A stretch of DNA of 64,000 nt from Microtetraspora sp. NBRC 13810 (lineage in GTDB: Bacteria > Actinomycetota > Actinomycetes > Streptosporangiales > Streptosporangiaceae). Where the stretch lies: assembly GCF_030268685.1 (NCBI RefSeq), contig NZ_BSRQ01000003.1, positions 62,001-126,000 on the forward strand. The letters are read 5' to 3'. The position numbers and the translations under genes were made by a program. Under the pieces are notes generated by a model, which was given only the letters and a program-made list of their open reading frames with translations, searched no databases and was not told the DNA's origin. Below are positions 9,583 through 16,160 of the stretch, in pieces. Numbering within the stretch: the first letter of the stretch is position 1; every line of letters begins with the position of its first letter.

Positions 9583-9592
9583 GTTACGTAAC
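9583..9592. promoter_or_regulatory. Palindrome GTTACGTAAC between the two sulfotransferase genes
   Basis: A perfect 10-bp palindrome followed on the minus strand by an AT-rich stretch (GATAGATTTTT) lies in the 92-base gap. It may be part of a second promoter serving the downstream sulfotransferase operon. This is only a pattern match. Confidence 0.35.
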
Positions 9593-9621
9593 CTGCGGGC
9601 CGTGTTCCTGTCACCCGCCGG

Positions 9622-10536
9622 TCATTCCGGTTCGGAAGGCAGATATCCCCAGGATCGGCAGATCGGGTGCAGATCTTCCGGCACCTCGTCCGGTTTGGGC
9701 AGCGGCCGGCCCGGCTGCACGGTGCCGGTGCGGATCTTGTCCCGCCAGTCGCCGATGCCCTTGACGAACTCGCCGTGCCCCTTGTCGCCGTAGTGGACCA
9801 TCCCCTCCTCCCAGTCCACCTTGAGGTAGTCACAGATCCGCCGGGTCTGCTCGTAGGGGTCGGCCGTGAGGTCCTCGTACCTGACCGTGACGCCGTCGAT
9901 GCTGTGCCGCGCCTCCTCCAGGTACTTCATGTACTGGTAGGTGTGCGTCACGGCCTCCTTCATGGGCCGTTTGACCGGGTCGGCCTCGTGCCAGGAGGTG
10001 GCGATCGACAGCGGGTGCCGCAGCAGGAAGATGAACCGCGCGTCCGGCCAGCAGGTGGCGATGCGGCGGAACGCGAAGACGTTGCTCGGCGTCTTCTCGG
10101 CCAGGATCCGCTTGCCGCTCCTGGCCAGCTCGCGGTGCAGCAGCCGGTCCCACAGCAGGTGCTCCACGTCGCTCTGGGTGTGCCCGAGCGCCTCGATGGC
10201 CTGCTGCAGCGGCTCGGTGGGCAGGTTGACGGTGATCCGCCGCACGTGCATCTCGTGCGGGGAGTGGATCTCGGAGTGGCTGTTGAGCATCACGCGGAGC
10301 AGGGTCGACCCCGACCGCACGGAGGACAGCACGAACACCGGCGCCACGAGCAACCGGTCCGCCGGGTCGGAGGGCGGCCGCACGGCGTCGTTCGGCGCCC
10401 GCCGCACCACCGGCGCGGACGGCCGCCGAACGGGCGGCCGTGGCGTGGCGGCGGGCCGGGCGGGGGCTCCGGCACGTTTGAAGTTGTAACCGGTGATCCC
10501 TTCGAGTGTGCGGTTCACCCTGCGCTTCCAGCTCAT
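9622..10536 (-). CDS. PAPS-dependent sulfotransferase, second of a tandem pair
   Basis: This 304-residue paralog of the downstream gene carries the same landmarks: PAPS loop SSVRSGSTLLRVML at 71-84, ARFIFLLRHPLSIATSWHEA with the 3'-phosphate-binding residues, and GDWRDKIRTGTVQPG near the end. The two proteins align along their entire length, pointing to a tandem duplication. Residues 21-60 form a Pro/Arg/Ala-rich linker that differs in the two copies, between a conserved N-terminal tag (WKRRVNRTLEGITGYNFKR) and the catalytic domain. Tandem retention suggests two acceptors or two positions on one glycan. No export signal is seen; sulfation would occur in the cytoplasm or on the inner membrane face. 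Confidence 0.9.
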   Translation of the reverse strand: MSWKRRVNRTLEGITGYNFKRAGAPARPAATPRPPVRRPSAPVVRRAPNDAVRPPSDPADRLLVAPVFVLSSVRSGSTLLRVMLNSHSEIHSPHEMHVRRITVNLPTEPLQQAIEALGHTQSDVEHLLWDRLLHRELARSGKRILAEKTPSNVFAFRRIATCWPDARFIFLLRHPLSIATSWHEADPVKRPMKEAVTHTYQYMKYLEEARHSIDGVTVRYEDLTADPYEQTRRICDYLKVDWEEGMVHYGDKGHGEFVKGIGDWRDKIRTGTVQPGRPLPKPDEVPEDLHPICRSWGYLPSEPE

Positions 10537-10557
10537 GTCCAGGCAGAGTAGAGACCA

Positions 10558-10569
10558 CCGGTTAACCGG
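10558..10569. promoter_or_regulatory. Perfect 12-bp palindrome CCGGTTAACCGG
   Basis: The palindrome lies 22 bases upstream of the second sulfotransferase start (10536), in the short gap to the flavohaemoglobin gene. A regulator dimer could bind it, but no independent evidence exists. Confidence 0.35.
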
Positions 10570-10590
10570 AAGTGAACGCAGGCTGTGTGA

Positions 10591-11742
10591 TCAATTGTCA
10601 CTTAGGGGCGCGACCCACGAGGGGGCGAGACCGGGAATGCCGGTGTCCTCGGTGTGCAGCCGCTCGGGCAGCACCCCCAGGGCAAGCAAGCGCTGGGTTG
10701 ACGCACGGACCATCTCGGGTGAGCCGCAGACGAACGCCTCGTAATCGGAAGGCACCCGATGCCGGGAGACCGCCTCGGCGACGCTCTCGGGCGGGCCGTG
10801 CCGGGGGTCGTCGGAGACGGCGAGCACGAACCGCATCCGCCCGTGCCGCTCGCGCAGCCGCAGCAGGTCGGGAAGGTCGTACGCCTGGCTGCGTAGTCGT
10901 ACGCCGTGGAAGAGGTCGACGGAGGGGCGGTCCGGCATCCAGGCGGTCTCTTCGATGATCGCCTTCAGCGGGGCCAGGCCGGTGCCGCCGGCGACGAAGA
11001 GCAGGTGCGAGGCATTGGAGCGGCGCAGCACGAGGGTGCCGCGGGGCGGCCCGAGCAGGAGCCGGTCGCCGACCGCGGTGTGCTGGGCGAGCGCGGTGCT
11101 GACCCAGCCGCCGGGGATCACCCGGACGTGGAAGGAGAGCAGGTTGTCGGCGCGGGGCGGGTTGGCGATCGAGTAGGGCCGCCACACCTTGGGCCAGTGC
11201 GGGCTCTGCAGGGTCGCGTACTGCCCCGCGCTGAACGGGTAGGGCGAGTCGGGCCGCACCACCAGCACGGCGAGGTCGCGCGAGCGCAGTTCGTGCGACA
11301 CCACGGTGGCCACCCAGTACGGCGGGCCGCCGACGGCGTCGTCCTCAGCCGCCTTGATCATCACACTGGCGATGACGTCGTAGGCGGTGAACCACGCCTC
11401 GTCGTGCTGCGCCGTCCAGGCACCGCCGGCGTTGGCCCGCATGGCCGCGACCAGGCAGCGGCCGACCGCCGCGTAATGCTCGGGCCGCACGCCGTACTTG
11501 CGATGGTCCCTGGCGAGCTGGGAGAGGTGGCCGGTGAGCCGGTCGCCGTCCTCCAGGTTGAGCACGACCTGGGTGAGCGCGTGCAGCAGCCGCTCGCGCT
11601 GGAGGTCCATGGCGGCCGGGAACATCTCCCTGACCTGGGGATAGCGGGAAAAAAGCATTCCGTAGAACTGCGCCGCCACTTTGGCGGCGTGCGGCTCGAC
11701 AAGCTGCCAGCTCTGGCGGATCAGACCCGTGTCGATGGCCAT
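10591..11742 (-). CDS. Flavohaemoglobin-type nitric oxide dioxygenase
   Basis: The 383-residue product joins a globin domain (about 1-135) to a ferredoxin-NADP reductase-like module. The globin part has the B-helix tyrosine in AQFYGML and the presumed proximal histidine in RDHRKYG (residue 80). The reductase part has the FAD motif RPYS at 188-191, the NAD(P)H glycine motif GGTGLAP at 252-258 and CGSPEMV at 339-345. Such proteins oxidise NO to nitrate using O2 and NAD(P)H in the cytoplasm. The gene diverges from the ArsR regulator across a 228-base region with several repeats. The start at 11742 has AGGAAGTG upstream. It is close in length to E. coli Hmp (396 residues). Confidence 0.9.
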   Translation of the reverse strand: MAIDTGLIRQSWQLVEPHAAKVAAQFYGMLFSRYPQVREMFPAAMDLQRERLLHALTQVVLNLEDGDRLTGHLSQLARDHRKYGVRPEHYAAVGRCLVAAMRANAGGAWTAQHDEAWFTAYDVIASVMIKAAEDDAVGGPPYWVATVVSHELRSRDLAVLVVRPDSPYPFSAGQYATLQSPHWPKVWRPYSIANPPRADNLLSFHVRVIPGGWVSTALAQHTAVGDRLLLGPPRGTLVLRRSNASHLLFVAGGTGLAPLKAIIEETAWMPDRPSVDLFHGVRLRSQAYDLPDLLRLRERHGRMRFVLAVSDDPRHGPPESVAEAVSRHRVPSDYEAFVCGSPEMVRASTQRLLALGVLPERLHTEDTGIPGLAPSWVAPLSDN

Positions 11743-11806
11743 CGTGTCTGCATCACTTCCTACAGAGAACCATCACTTATTGCTAGTCGTCGGCGACGTT
11801 ACGTTA

Positions 11807-11848
11807 TATGTGTACATAGATACGTGATCATAGCGACATGTACACGTA
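11807..11848. promoter_or_regulatory. Inverted repeat, candidate operator of the flavohaemoglobin gene
   Basis: TATGTGTACAT at 11807-11817 and ATGTACACGTA at 11838-11848 match as inverted arms in 10 of 11 positions with a 20-base spacer; ATACGTG at 11820-11826 and CACGTAT at 11843-11849 form a second, nested pair. The block lies about 65 bases upstream of the flavohaemoglobin start in unusually AT-rich sequence. A nitrosative-stress regulator is an obvious but unproven candidate. Confidence 0.45.
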
Positions 11849-11875
11849 TCCGGACTCGTCTTGACCAAACGCAGT

Positions 11876-11909
11876 CCGCTCTTCGGTTAGCGTTAACCCG
11901 CTCTTCGGT
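11876..11909 (+). repeat. 12-bp direct repeat spaced 22 bp
   Basis: CCGCTCTTCGGT occurs exactly at 11876-11887 and 11898-11909, a spacing of two helical turns, upstream of the ArsR gene. It may be a double operator on one DNA face. Confidence 0.5.
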
Positions 11910-11970
11910 ACCGCCCGCAACCCTCCCGCGACCCGCCGCACCCCGCTCGACAAGGGGAAACCCGCTGCCT

Positions 11971-12372
11971 ATGGTTGAACATATGAAGGATCGTTCAAAC
12001 GTCGTGGCCCTCGATCCTGACGCCTGCTCGACGCCGGTGGTGGACGCGGAGCGCGTCGCCTCGGTGCGCGGGTCGCTGCCTTCGGAGGACACCGTCCAGG
12101 ATCTGTCCCGGGTCTTCGGGCTGCTGTCGGACCCCGGGCGGCTGCGCATGATGGCGGCGCTGCTGGAGGGCGGCGAGATGTGCGTGTGCGACCTGGCCGC
12201 CGCGACGGGGCAGAGCATGTCGGCCGCCTCGCACGCGCTGCGGCTGCTGCGGGCGCACCGGGTGGTCAAGGTGCGCAGGGCCGGCCGGATGGCCTACTAC
12301 CGGCTGGCCGACTCGCACGTGCGGATGCTCTTCGACCTGGCGATCACGCACATCGGCCACGAGGAGGGATGA
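11971..12372 (+). CDS. ArsR/SmtB-family metal sensor (CzrA/NmtR type) repressor
   Basis: The 133-residue winged-helix protein has the DNA-recognition helix QSMSAASHALRLLR and a C-terminal alpha-5 helix with D114, H116, H127 and H130. The spacing D-x-H-x10-H-x2-H is exactly that of the zinc/cobalt site in CzrA and SmtB. It also has CVCDL at 71-75, the cysteine pair used by thiol-ligand sensors such as ArsR and CadC, so two classes of site coexist. Its stop codon overlaps an ATG of the CDF exporter region and the gene is clearly co-transcribed with it. By family logic it represses the operon until zinc (or cobalt/nickel) binds. The ATG at 11971 is chosen; 11983 is an alternative. Confidence 0.88.
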   Translation: MVEHMKDRSNVVALDPDACSTPVVDAERVASVRGSLPSEDTVQDLSRVFGLLSDPGRLRMMAALLEGGEMCVCDLAAATGQSMSAASHALRLLRAHRVVKVRRAGRMAYYRLADSHVRMLFDLAITHIGHEEG

Positions 12373-12374
12373 CC

Positions 12375-13409
12375 ATGGCCTCGCGGGGGCACGGCCACGG
12401 CCACGACCGAAGCCACGACCGAAGCCACAGCCGAGGCCACGGGCACGGGCACGGGCACGGGCACATCCGGATGAGCGGTGAGACCGACCGGCGTCTCCTG
12501 ACCGGGGCGCTCTTCCTGATCGTCGGCTTCATGGCCGTCGAGGTGGTCATCGGGTTCGTGGCCGACTCGCTGGCCCTGATCTCCGACGCCGGCCACATGC
12601 TGACCGACGCGGTGGCCATCGTCTTCGCGCTGGTCGCCATGCGGATCGCCGCGCGCCCGCCCAGGGGCGGTTTCACCTACGGCCTCAAGCGTGCCGAGAT
12701 CATGTCCGCGCAGATCAACGGCATCACGTTGCTGCTGCTCAGCGCGTTCTTCGTGGTCGAGGGCGTGCGCCGGCTGATCGAGCCGCCGCAGGTCGAGGGC
12801 GCCTTCGTGGTGGCGACCGGGCTCGCCGGGATCGTGGTCAACGTGGCGGCCACCTGGCTGCTCGGCAAGGCAGACCGGTCCAGCCTGAACGTCGAGGGCG
12901 CCTTCCAGCACGTCCTGAACGACCTCTACGCGTTCATCGCCACCACCGCCGCCGGTGTCGTGATCCTGCTGACCGGCTGGGGCCGGGCCGACGCGGTCGC
13001 CGCCCTGGTGATCGCCGCGCTGATGCTGCACTCCGGCTGGCGGCTGGTCCGCGACTCGGGCCGGGTCTTCATGGAGGCGGCCCCGGTCGGCATGAACCCC
13101 GCCGAGATCGGCCGCCGCGTCGCCGCCCTGGACAGCGTCGTCGAGGTGCACGATCTGCACGTGTGGGAGGTCACCTCGGGGTACGCCGCGCTGTCCGCGC
13201 ACATCCTGGTGGTCCCCGGCGCCGACTGCCACGCCGTACGGCAGGCCGCCGAGCGGATGGTGCACGAGGCGTACGGCGTCGAGCACACGACCCTCCAGGT
13301 GGACCACGCGCCGCCGGACCTGCTGCACATCGGCGAGGTCGTGTCCCGGGCCGGCGACGGGCACTGCGCGGACCCGCACGGCCCCGCCCACCGCCGTCCC
13401 GGCGCCTGA
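12375..13409 (+). CDS. Cation diffusion facilitator (zinc/cobalt exporter)
   Basis: CDF proteins are dimeric proton antiporters that export Zn, Co or related divalent ions. This 344-residue protein starts with a loop of alternating His and Gly (five GH repeats after RSHSR) likely to bind metal, followed by six membrane helices. The transport-site motifs DAGHMLTD in helix 2 and HVLNDLYA in helix 5 give the HxxxD pairs of zinc-selective members. The C-terminal cytoplasmic domain has HDLHVWEVTSG and VHEAYGVEHTTLQV, typical of the metal-sensing ferredoxin-like fold. Ribosome-binding site GAGGAGGG at 12361-12368 fits the ATG at 12375, six bases on, better than the ATG at 12369. It is the evident target of the preceding ArsR sensor. 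Confidence 0.93.
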   Translation: MASRGHGHGHDRSHDRSHSRGHGHGHGHGHIRMSGETDRRLLTGALFLIVGFMAVEVVIGFVADSLALISDAGHMLTDAVAIVFALVAMRIAARPPRGGFTYGLKRAEIMSAQINGITLLLLSAFFVVEGVRRLIEPPQVEGAFVVATGLAGIVVNVAATWLLGKADRSSLNVEGAFQHVLNDLYAFIATTAAGVVILLTGWGRADAVAALVIAALMLHSGWRLVRDSGRVFMEAAPVGMNPAEIGRRVAALDSVVEVHDLHVWEVTSGYAALSAHILVVPGADCHAVRQAAERMVHEAYGVEHTTLQVDHAPPDLLHIGEVVSRAGDGHCADPHGPAHRRPGA

Positions 13410-13686
13410 CCTCTCGCCCAGGGGAGGGTCATCGGGCGACGCTCCGCATTTTTACCTGCGACAGTCGCCTGACGTGCCCATCTCCCCCTGTGGCGGGTGC
13501 ACAATGAGGGGAGCGCCACCGCCGGATGACGGCGAGTCAGGCGCCGGTCCCTCACCACCGTTTCGCACTCTCTTCCGGCCATCCGGATGTCCCCGCTCGC
13601 GGAAGGCGCGGGCGGCGATTCCCCGGGGAGCGCGGAGGGGGACCGGTCCGGCGCACCACGCTGACAAGCACGAGGAGGTCGTGCCG
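13410..13686 (+). other. 277-base gap without a supported gene
   Basis: The frame of the next gene stays open back to an ATG at 13474, but that extension is rich in Pro, Arg and Gly, has no ribosome-binding site, and lacks the family's conservation as I know it. GAGGAGG at 13672-13678 supports a start at 13687. I see no firm promoter. Confidence 0.5.
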
Positions 13687-13959
13687 ATGTCACAGACCGA
13701 GTCTCGCAAGGCCGAACAGCTTCTCACCGCCGCCAGGGCGGAAGCCCTTTTCGCCAGCCCGCTGTCGATGTGCAGCCGGCCCAGCCTCGCCGAGGCCGCC
13801 GACGCGATCAAGATGTCGATGCGCAGCCACGGCGGCACCCTCGGGTGCGCGGCCGAGGTGGCCGCGGTGTTCGGCGACTACCCCGACCTCGCCGCCCACC
13901 GGATGCGGTGGGCGCTGGCCACCGTGGAGGCCGTCTTCTCGGCCCGCCGCGGCGGCTGA
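13687..13959 (+). CDS. Small conserved actinomycete protein, unknown function
   Basis: The 90-residue product has no membrane segment or signal. Segments such as ARAEALFASPL, HGGTLGCAAEVAAVFGDYP and RMRWALATVEAVF match a family I recognise from streptomycetes and relatives, where it is widespread but unassigned; this recognition is from memory. It is probably a small helical cytoplasmic protein. The start at 13687 has GAGGAGG eight bases upstream. Neighbours on both sides are transcribed the same way but separated by long gaps and a hairpin, so it is likely monocistronic. Confidence 0.75.
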   Translation: MSQTESRKAEQLLTAARAEALFASPLSMCSRPSLAEAADAIKMSMRSHGGTLGCAAEVAAVFGDYPDLAAHRMRWALATVEAVFSARRGG

Positions 13960-13976
13960 CCCGCCCCACCCCCGCG

Positions 13977-13997
13977 CCCGGCGCGATCGGCGCCGGG
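13977..13997 (+). terminator. 8-bp stem hairpin after the small protein gene
   Basis: CCCGGCGC at 13977-13984 and GCGCCGGG at 13990-13997 enclose GATCG, 18 bases after the stop codon at 13959. There is no T-run. Confidence 0.55.
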
Positions 13998-14030
13998 CCC
14001 CCGCGCACCGTCGTCCGGGGCGGCTGACGA

Positions 14031-14070
14031 CGGCTATCGACGGGTATCGACGGGTATCGACGGCTATCGT
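14031..14070 (+). repeat. Four tandem copies of a 10-bp unit before a gene start
   Basis: CGGSTATCGA (S is C or G) repeats four times with an exact 10-bp period, ending nine bases before the GTG at 14079; only the last base of copy four differs. One-turn periodicity places all copies on the same DNA face. Confidence 0.85.
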
Positions 14071-14078
14071 GGTGGGCC

Positions 14079-14477
14079 GTGACCCGCCGACGCCTTCTCG
14101 CCGCGCTGGCGGCCTGCTGCACCGTCGCCGCCGGGCTGGGGGTGCGCGCCCTGTCCGCCGGACCGGTGGCGAAGTACGCCGGAGACGCGCTCTACACGGT
14201 GCTGCTGTTCACGCTGCTGCTCGCCGTCCTGCCCAGGCTGCGGCCCGCGCCGGCCGCCGCCGCCGCGCTCGCCGCGAGCTGGGCGGTGGAGTTCGCCCAG
14301 CTCACCGACGTGCCGGCGGAGCTGGCCGCGCGCTTCTGGCCGGCCCGCCTGGTACTCGGCACCTCTTTCAACCCGCCCGACCTGCTCTGGTACGCCGTCG
14401 GCGCGGGCCTGGCCTGGGCCTGCGCCGCACGGCTCATCCGCCGCCGGGACGGGGAGCGGCCGGTTCCGCCCGGCTGA
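14079..14477 (+). CDS. DUF2809 family membrane protein
   Basis: The 132-residue protein has about four membrane helices and the family's pattern near its N-terminus: an Arg after the first helix (GLGVRAL) and KYAGDALYTVLLF. Function of DUF2809 is not known. The GTG at 14079 follows the 10-bp tandem array directly. Its last 44 bases overlap the 3' end of the convergent methyltransferase gene (stop at 14434), so transcripts of the two would be antisense to each other at their ends. Confidence 0.85.
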   Translation: MTRRRLLAALAACCTVAAGLGVRALSAGPVAKYAGDALYTVLLFTLLLAVLPRLRPAPAAAAALAASWAVEFAQLTDVPAELAARFWPARLVLGTSFNPPDLLWYAVGAGLAWACAARLIRRRDGERPVPPG

Positions 14478-14985
14478 GTTCGAGGGCGGCGTTCTCCACC
14501 CGGATCCGCACGGTGAGCAGGCCCGCGTTGACCACGGTGAAGATCAGGGCGGTGAGCCAGGCGGTGTGCACCAGCGGCAGCGCGACGCCCTCGGCCACGA
14601 CGGCGACGTAGTTGGGATGGCCGAGCCACCGGTAGGGGCCGGACCGGACGAGGGGCAGGCCGGGCACGACCACGACCCGGGTGTTCCACCGCCTGCCCAG
14701 CGTGCCGATGCACCACCAGCGCAGTCCCTGGGCGAGGACGACCACGGCCAGCATGGGCCAGCCCAGCGCGGGCAGGAAGGGGCGGTGCAGCAGCAGCACC
14801 TCGGCCGCCGCCCCGGCGAGGAGCGCGGTGTGCGCGAGGACCAGCCACGGGTAGTGACCCCGCCCGGACTCGACGCCGCCGTGCCGCCTGGCCCAGGCCA
14901 GGTGCCTGCGGGCGAGGATCAGCTCGGCGACCCGCTCGGCCACCACGAGCAGGAGCAGCAGCAGGTAAAGGGCGGCGGAGCTCAC
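14434..14985 (-). CDS. Isoprenylcysteine carboxyl methyltransferase-family protein (alkylpyrone O-methyltransferase candidate)
   Basis: This 183-residue integral membrane protein has four to five helices and the ICMT signature: LRWWCIGTLGRRWNTRV, then GPYRWLGHPNYVAVV, which binds S-adenosylmethionine. In Bacillus subtilis the homologous arrangement bpsA-bpsB (type III PKS plus ICMT-like protein) makes alkylpyrones and their methyl ethers. Here the gene begins five bases after the type III PKS stop, which argues for the same partnership: O-methylation of the membrane-dwelling polyketide. The substrate itself cannot be read from sequence. The 3' end overlaps the convergent DUF2809 gene. Confidence 0.87.
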   Translation of the reverse strand: MSSAALYLLLLLLVVAERVAELILARRHLAWARRHGGVESGRGHYPWLVLAHTALLAGAAAEVLLLHRPFLPALGWPMLAVVVLAQGLRWWCIGTLGRRWNTRVVVVPGLPLVRSGPYRWLGHPNYVAVVAEGVALPLVHTAWLTALIFTVVNAGLLTVRIRVENAALELSRAEPAAPRPGGG

Positions 14986-14989
14986 CGGC

Positions 14990-16042
14990 TCACCAGCGCA
15001 GCAGGACGAACTCGGCGGAGAAGCCCGGCCCCAGGGCCGTCAGCAGGCCGAAGGAGCCCGGCGCGGGCTCGCGTTCGGCCATGGTGCGCTGCAGCACGTT
15101 CAGCACCGAGACGGAGGACACGTTGCCCATCTCGTTCAGTGAGCGCCAGGTGAGGTCGAGCGCGCCCGGCGGCAGGGCGAGGACCTCGGCGATCTTCTCG
15201 ATCACCTTGGGGCCGCCGGGATGGCAGACCCAGGTGCCCACCTCGCCGATCAGCATGGCGTGCTCGGCGAGGAAGGCGGCGACGTCCGCGGCGAGGTGTT
15301 TCTCGACCACGTCCACCAGGTCGGGGGCGAGGACGAGGCGGAAGCCGTGCCCGCCGACCTCCCAGCCCATCAGCCGCCCGCTGTCGGGGTAGAGGCGGCT
15401 GCGGGTGGAGACGACCACCGGGCCGCGGGCGAGGCGCTGGGCGGCCCGCCGCTCGCCGTACGCGACGACGGCCGCCGCGCCGTCGCCGAAGAGGCTGCTG
15501 CCCACCAGGTTGGCGAGCGAGGTGTCCTCCCGCTGGAGGGTCAGCGAGCACAGCTCGACGCACACCAGCAGTGCGACCTCGTCCGGCCAGGCCCGCAGGT
15601 AGTCGTGCACCCTGGCCAGGCCCGCCGCGCCCGCGACGCAGCCCAGGCCGAAGACGGGCACCCGTTTGACCCCCTGGCGCAGGCCGATCCGCTGGGCGAG
15701 CCGGGCGTCCAGGGAGGGCGTGGCCAGGCCGGTGGAGGAGCACATCATGATGTGGCAGACGTCGTGCGCGGCCACCCCGGCGGTGTCCAGGGCGCGGAGC
15801 GCGGCCTGTGTGGCGAGGTCGAGCGCGGTCTCGATGTAGGCGTCGTTCGCCGCGGTGAAGCCGTCCAGCCCGGCGTAGGCGTCCAGCGGCAGGGCGAGGC
15901 TGCGGGCGCCGACCCGGGCCGCGGCGTGGAACCGGCGCAGGAGGTTCTCGTCGACGTCGCAGACCCGGGCGAACTCCTTGGTGATCTCCTCCTGCTCGTA
16001 CCGGTTCGGCGGCAACACGGTCTCCACGGCCGCGATCAGCAT
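14990..16042 (-). CDS. Type III polyketide synthase (chalcone synthase-like)
   Basis: The 350-residue homodimeric ketosynthase has the Cys-His-Asn triad: C135 in GLGCVAGAAG, H274 in WVCHPGGP and N307 in EMGNVSSVS. Such enzymes extend acyl-CoA starters with malonyl-CoA and cyclise the product to pyrones, resorcinols or naphthalenes. Pairing with an ICMT-type methyltransferase favours an alkylpyrone or alkylresorcinol, as made by BpsA or mycobacterial homologs, rather than the tetrahydroxynaphthalene of RppA. The ATG at 16042 is preceded by GGGAGG six bases away; a start at 16066 would lie upstream of that site. A 10-bp-period repeat lies about 40 bases upstream. Confidence 0.93.
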   Translation of the reverse strand: MLIAAVETVLPPNRYEQEEITKEFARVCDVDENLLRRFHAAARVGARSLALPLDAYAGLDGFTAANDAYIETALDLATQAALRALDTAGVAAHDVCHIMMCSSTGLATPSLDARLAQRIGLRQGVKRVPVFGLGCVAGAAGLARVHDYLRAWPDEVALLVCVELCSLTLQREDTSLANLVGSSLFGDGAAAVVAYGERRAAQRLARGPVVVSTRSRLYPDSGRLMGWEVGGHGFRLVLAPDLVDVVEKHLAADVAAFLAEHAMLIGEVGTWVCHPGGPKVIEKIAEVLALPPGALDLTWRSLNEMGNVSSVSVLNVLQRTMAEREPAPGSFGLLTALGPGFSAEFVLLRW

Positions 16043-16080
16043 CGCATCCCTCCCGGGCGGTCGCACAACGGCAGGATCAC

Positions 16081-16105
16081 TGCCCTTCTGTGCCCTTTTG
16101 TGCCC
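16081..16105 (-). repeat. 10-bp-period GGGCA repeat upstream of the PKS gene
   Basis: On the plus strand TGCCCTTCTG, TGCCCTTTTG and TGCCC follow one another at 10-bp spacing, 39 bases before the PKS start. It could be a multimeric regulator site. Confidence 0.5.
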
Positions 16106-16160
16106 GGTCCCCTACCACCGGGAACCACCCGTTAACCCGGGCGGCCCGCCGGCGGCGGGG

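Noticed and set aside
14434-16042. A large polyketide biosynthetic gene cluster
   Set aside because: Only the type III PKS and its methyltransferase are present; neighbours (DUF2809, AceE-like enzyme) do not form a tailoring set.
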